This document shows positions 13,784-13,895 of a DNA stretch of 13,895 nt, in pieces. The position numbers and the translations under genes are program-made. How positions within the stretch are numbered: the stretch's first letter is position 1; every line of letters starts with the position of its first letter. A model generated the notes under the pieces. That model searched no databases. It worked only from the letters and a program-made list of their open reading frames with translations, and was not told the origin of the DNA. The stretch comes from CAZECE01 sp964510525 (lineage in GTDB: Bacteria; Pseudomonadota; Gammaproteobacteria; Pseudomonadales; JANQJO01). The stretch spans positions 1-13,895 of the forward strand of contig CAZECE010000048.1 of NCBI GenBank assembly GCA_964510525.1. Reading direction: 5' to 3'.

Positions 13784-13895
13784 TTAAGCCACAGCCGCTA
13801 AATCTGGTTGGACACTTTTAAACCTAGAAATTCTAGTTTTCTTTCGTGGAATATCTGACATCCAAGACACAAAGCGGTCAAAGTTCATTGCCACA
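13784..13895 (-). CDS. 3' end of an unidentified gene (partial)
   Basis: The minus-strand frame is open from the window edge to TAA at 13784-13786. The visible C-terminus reads MNFDRFVSWMSDIPRKK, then RISRFKSVQPDLAAVA. It is basic and ordinary in codon use. A Met at 13889-13891 could start a 34-residue peptide, but there is no Shine-Dalgarno, so it is more likely the tail of a longer gene beyond the window or a remnant of one. CTAGAAATTCTAG, a 13-bp palindrome at 13824-13836, falls inside it. The product is not recognised. It points the same way as fic, with 97 bp between its stop and the Fic ATG. Confidence 0.4.
   Translation of the reverse strand, partial: VAMNFDRFVSWMSDIPRKKTRISRFKSVQPDLAAVA

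Noticed and set aside
13771..13800. Possible integron attC core (GTTAAGC) near fic
   Set aside because: No matching inverse core RYYYAAC at the right distance and no attC-like imperfect hairpin; chance match to a short degenerate motif.
13824..13836. 13-bp palindrome CTAGAAATTCTAG as an operator
   Set aside because: It lies within an apparently coding stretch, is AT-rich and short, and no promoter is positioned to use it.

Overview
The window looks like a chromosomal segment of a marine-type gammaproteobacterium (Oceanospirillales-like). This rests on gene content, gene order and protein character only; no rRNA or other taxonomic marker is present. Most of it (about 1.4 to 10.6 kb) is one minus-strand gene train for cell elongation and lipoylation: mrdA (PBP2), rodA, mltB, dacA, dat (D-amino acid aminotransferase), a ybeD-like gene, lipB, an Asp/Glu-family amino-acid racemase, and lipA. 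Compared with the familiar mrdA-rodA-mltB-rlpA-dacA-ybeD-lipB-lipA order, rlpA is absent, rlmH/rsfS are not upstream of mrdA, dat sits after dacA, and a racemase separates lipB from lipA. Two D-amino-acid enzymes thus lie in the operon that makes and trims the wall: RodA and PBP2 polymerise and cross-link glycan, MltB cuts strands, DacA releases D-Ala, and Dat plus the racemase could interconvert D-Ala, D-Glu and D-Asp.

Left edge (1-1173, minus): the 5' part of a secreted, probably outer-membrane beta-barrel protein, preceded by an exported protein with a TPR-like helical pair. A 204-bp gap with a plausible promoter separates them from lipA.

Right side: divergent from mrdA across a 73-bp gap is a predicted lipoprotein alpha/beta hydrolase of the CocE/X-Pro-dipeptidyl-peptidase type (plus). 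Beyond it the minus strand carries a broken coding remnant whose tail overlaps the hydrolase 3' end, a stand-alone class II Fic protein with a C-terminal winged helix and a strong palindromic operator, and the 3' end of an unidentified gene. This part looks like accessory DNA.

The most unusual feature is at the mrdA-rodA junction. Four tandem 20-bp units form a ladder of seven-codon mini-ORFs, each ending in an ATGA that overlaps the next ATG, with the last overlapping the rodA start codon. The units are evidently duplications of the rodA start region. They seem able to carry a terminating ribosome from mrdA to rodA, which has no clear Shine-Dalgarno of its own. Other short tandem duplications occur at the dacA stop codon (16 bp x3), inside the racemase (15 bp x2) and downstream of lipA. 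No tRNA, rRNA, CRISPR array or intact mobile element was seen, and no gene-free stretch exceeds 300 bp.
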